A stretch of DNA of 5,226 bases from Pseudodesulfovibrio sp. (GTDB lineage: Bacteria > Desulfobacterota > Desulfovibrionia > Desulfovibrionales > Desulfovibrionaceae). The stretch spans positions 1-5,226 of the forward strand of contig JAFLJW010000263.1 of assembly GCA_022712815.1 (NCBI GenBank), given 5' to 3'. The stretch's first letter is position 1; each line of letters begins with the position of its first letter. The translations under genes and the position numbers were made by a program. Under the pieces are notes generated by a model, which ran no database searches, was not told where the DNA came from, and saw only the letters and a program-made list of their open reading frames with translations. Below, piece after piece: positions 4,749 through 5,226 of this stretch.

Positions 4749-5226
4749 CAATCCATGAGAATGTGATCTGCAGTTTTTGCGGCTGTCTGTGTGACGACCT
4801 GGAGGTCGAAGTGCAGGACAACACTATAACTGCTGTCAAAAAGGCCTGCATTATCGGTAAAAACAAGATTATGCACGCGCTATCGGAACCGCCGATCCCA
4901 AGCATTCGTGGCCGCGAAGTCTCGATCGATGAAGCCATGGACGAGGCAGCGCGCATCATGAGCGAGGCGCAAAATCCACTGGTCTACGGACTCAGCAGCA
5001 CCTCCTCCGAGGCACAACGGGAATTGGTTGAAATTGCGGAAATAACCAAGGCAAACCTCGACAATCCCTCATCCTACTGTCACGGCCCGGGCGTTCTGGC
5101 CCGGCAGCAAGTGGGCCTCGTGTCCTGTACTTTGGGCGAGGCCAAAAACAGGGCGGATCTTGTCATCTACTGGGGCTGCAACCCGGTGGAGGCGCACATG
5201 CGCCACCTGACCCGCTACTCCCTGCA
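4745..5226 (+). CDS. fwdB: Formylmethanofuran dehydrogenase subunit B, 5' part
   Basis: The catalytic subunit that holds the molybdenum or tungsten bis-pterin site and one [4Fe-4S] cluster. It reduces CO2 to formate, which the A subunit then joins to methanofuran, or does the reverse. The first 160 residues are present; the gene is cut by the window edge (full length about 430). The N-terminal cluster motif is intact: C9, C12, C16 and C35, in CSFCGCLCDD (9-18). C112 in SYCHGPG (110-116) sits where archaeal FwdB has the metal-ligating Cys (Cys118 in Methanothermobacter) or selenocysteine; the codon is TGT, so this is the cysteine form. Retention of both sites separates it from the FhcB subunit of aerobic methylotrophs, which lacks them. 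The start ATG overlaps the fwdD stop and has GGGAGGAGG just upstream. Genes for subunits A and C are expected to the right. Molybdenum (Fmd) or tungsten (Fwd) type cannot be told from this part. Confidence 0.95.
   Translation, partial: MTIHENVICSFCGCLCDDLEVEVQDNTITAVKKACIIGKNKIMHALSEPPIPSIRGREVSIDEAMDEAARIMSEAQNPLVYGLSSTSSEAQRELVEIAEITKANLDNPSSYCHGPGVLARQQVGLVSCTLGEAKNRADLVIYWGCNPVEAHMRHLTRYSL

Noticed and set aside
5078..5082. Selenocysteine at the FwdB metal-ligand position
   Set aside because: The codon is TGT, not TGA, so this is the cysteine form.
1..5226. CRISPR array, rRNA or prophage
   Set aside because: No regularly spaced repeats, no rRNA-like blocks and no phage genes are visible.

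Overview
The window looks like a C1-metabolism locus in a bacterium that carries archaeal-type C1 genes. Genes start behind good Shine-Dalgarno sequences, a sigma70-like promoter lies upstream of metF, and the MetF protein reads like those of sulfate-reducing Desulfobacterota (Desulfovibrio-like, recalled from memory, not searched). The two other recognisable functions belong to the methanogen-type C1 pathway: formylmethanofuran dehydrogenase subunits D and B, and a 510-residue protein that I believe belongs to DUF2193, a family I know mainly from methanogenic archaea. An archaeal host with a bacterial-type metF is less likely but not excluded.

Layout: 12-1544 (minus) is the DUF2193-like gene, with its own leader at about 1545-1630. 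1631-2017 has no convincing gene. 2018-2179 (minus) is a 53-residue single-pass membrane protein below the usual ORF length cutoff. 2189-2348 is the metF promoter and leader, with a palindrome over the -10 and a strong stem-loop. 2349-3227 (plus) is metF, read from a GTG start. 3228-4364 is a 1.1-kb stretch without a convincing gene: a weak terminator-like structure, an extended -10 promoter candidate, a cluster of alternating complementary arms that could act as an attenuator, and a more GC-rich patch that may be a decayed gene or IS remnant. 4365-4748 is fwdD (GTG start) and 4745-5226 is the 5' part of fwdB, overlapping fwdD by ATGA. fwdB runs off the right edge, and fwdA and fwdC probably follow.

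How the genes fit: FwdDB belongs to the molybdenum or tungsten enzyme that interconverts CO2 and formylmethanofuran, the first or last step of the archaeal C1 branch. MetF interconverts methylene- and methyl-tetrahydrofolate in the folate branch. Their proximity suggests a cell that handles C1 units on both carriers, for methyl oxidation, CO2 fixation or methionine supply. The DUF2193-like protein has a Cys-rich C-terminus and His clusters that look like metal or cluster ligands; a role in the same C1 metabolism is inference from context. About a third of the window is non-coding, which is high for a bacterium.
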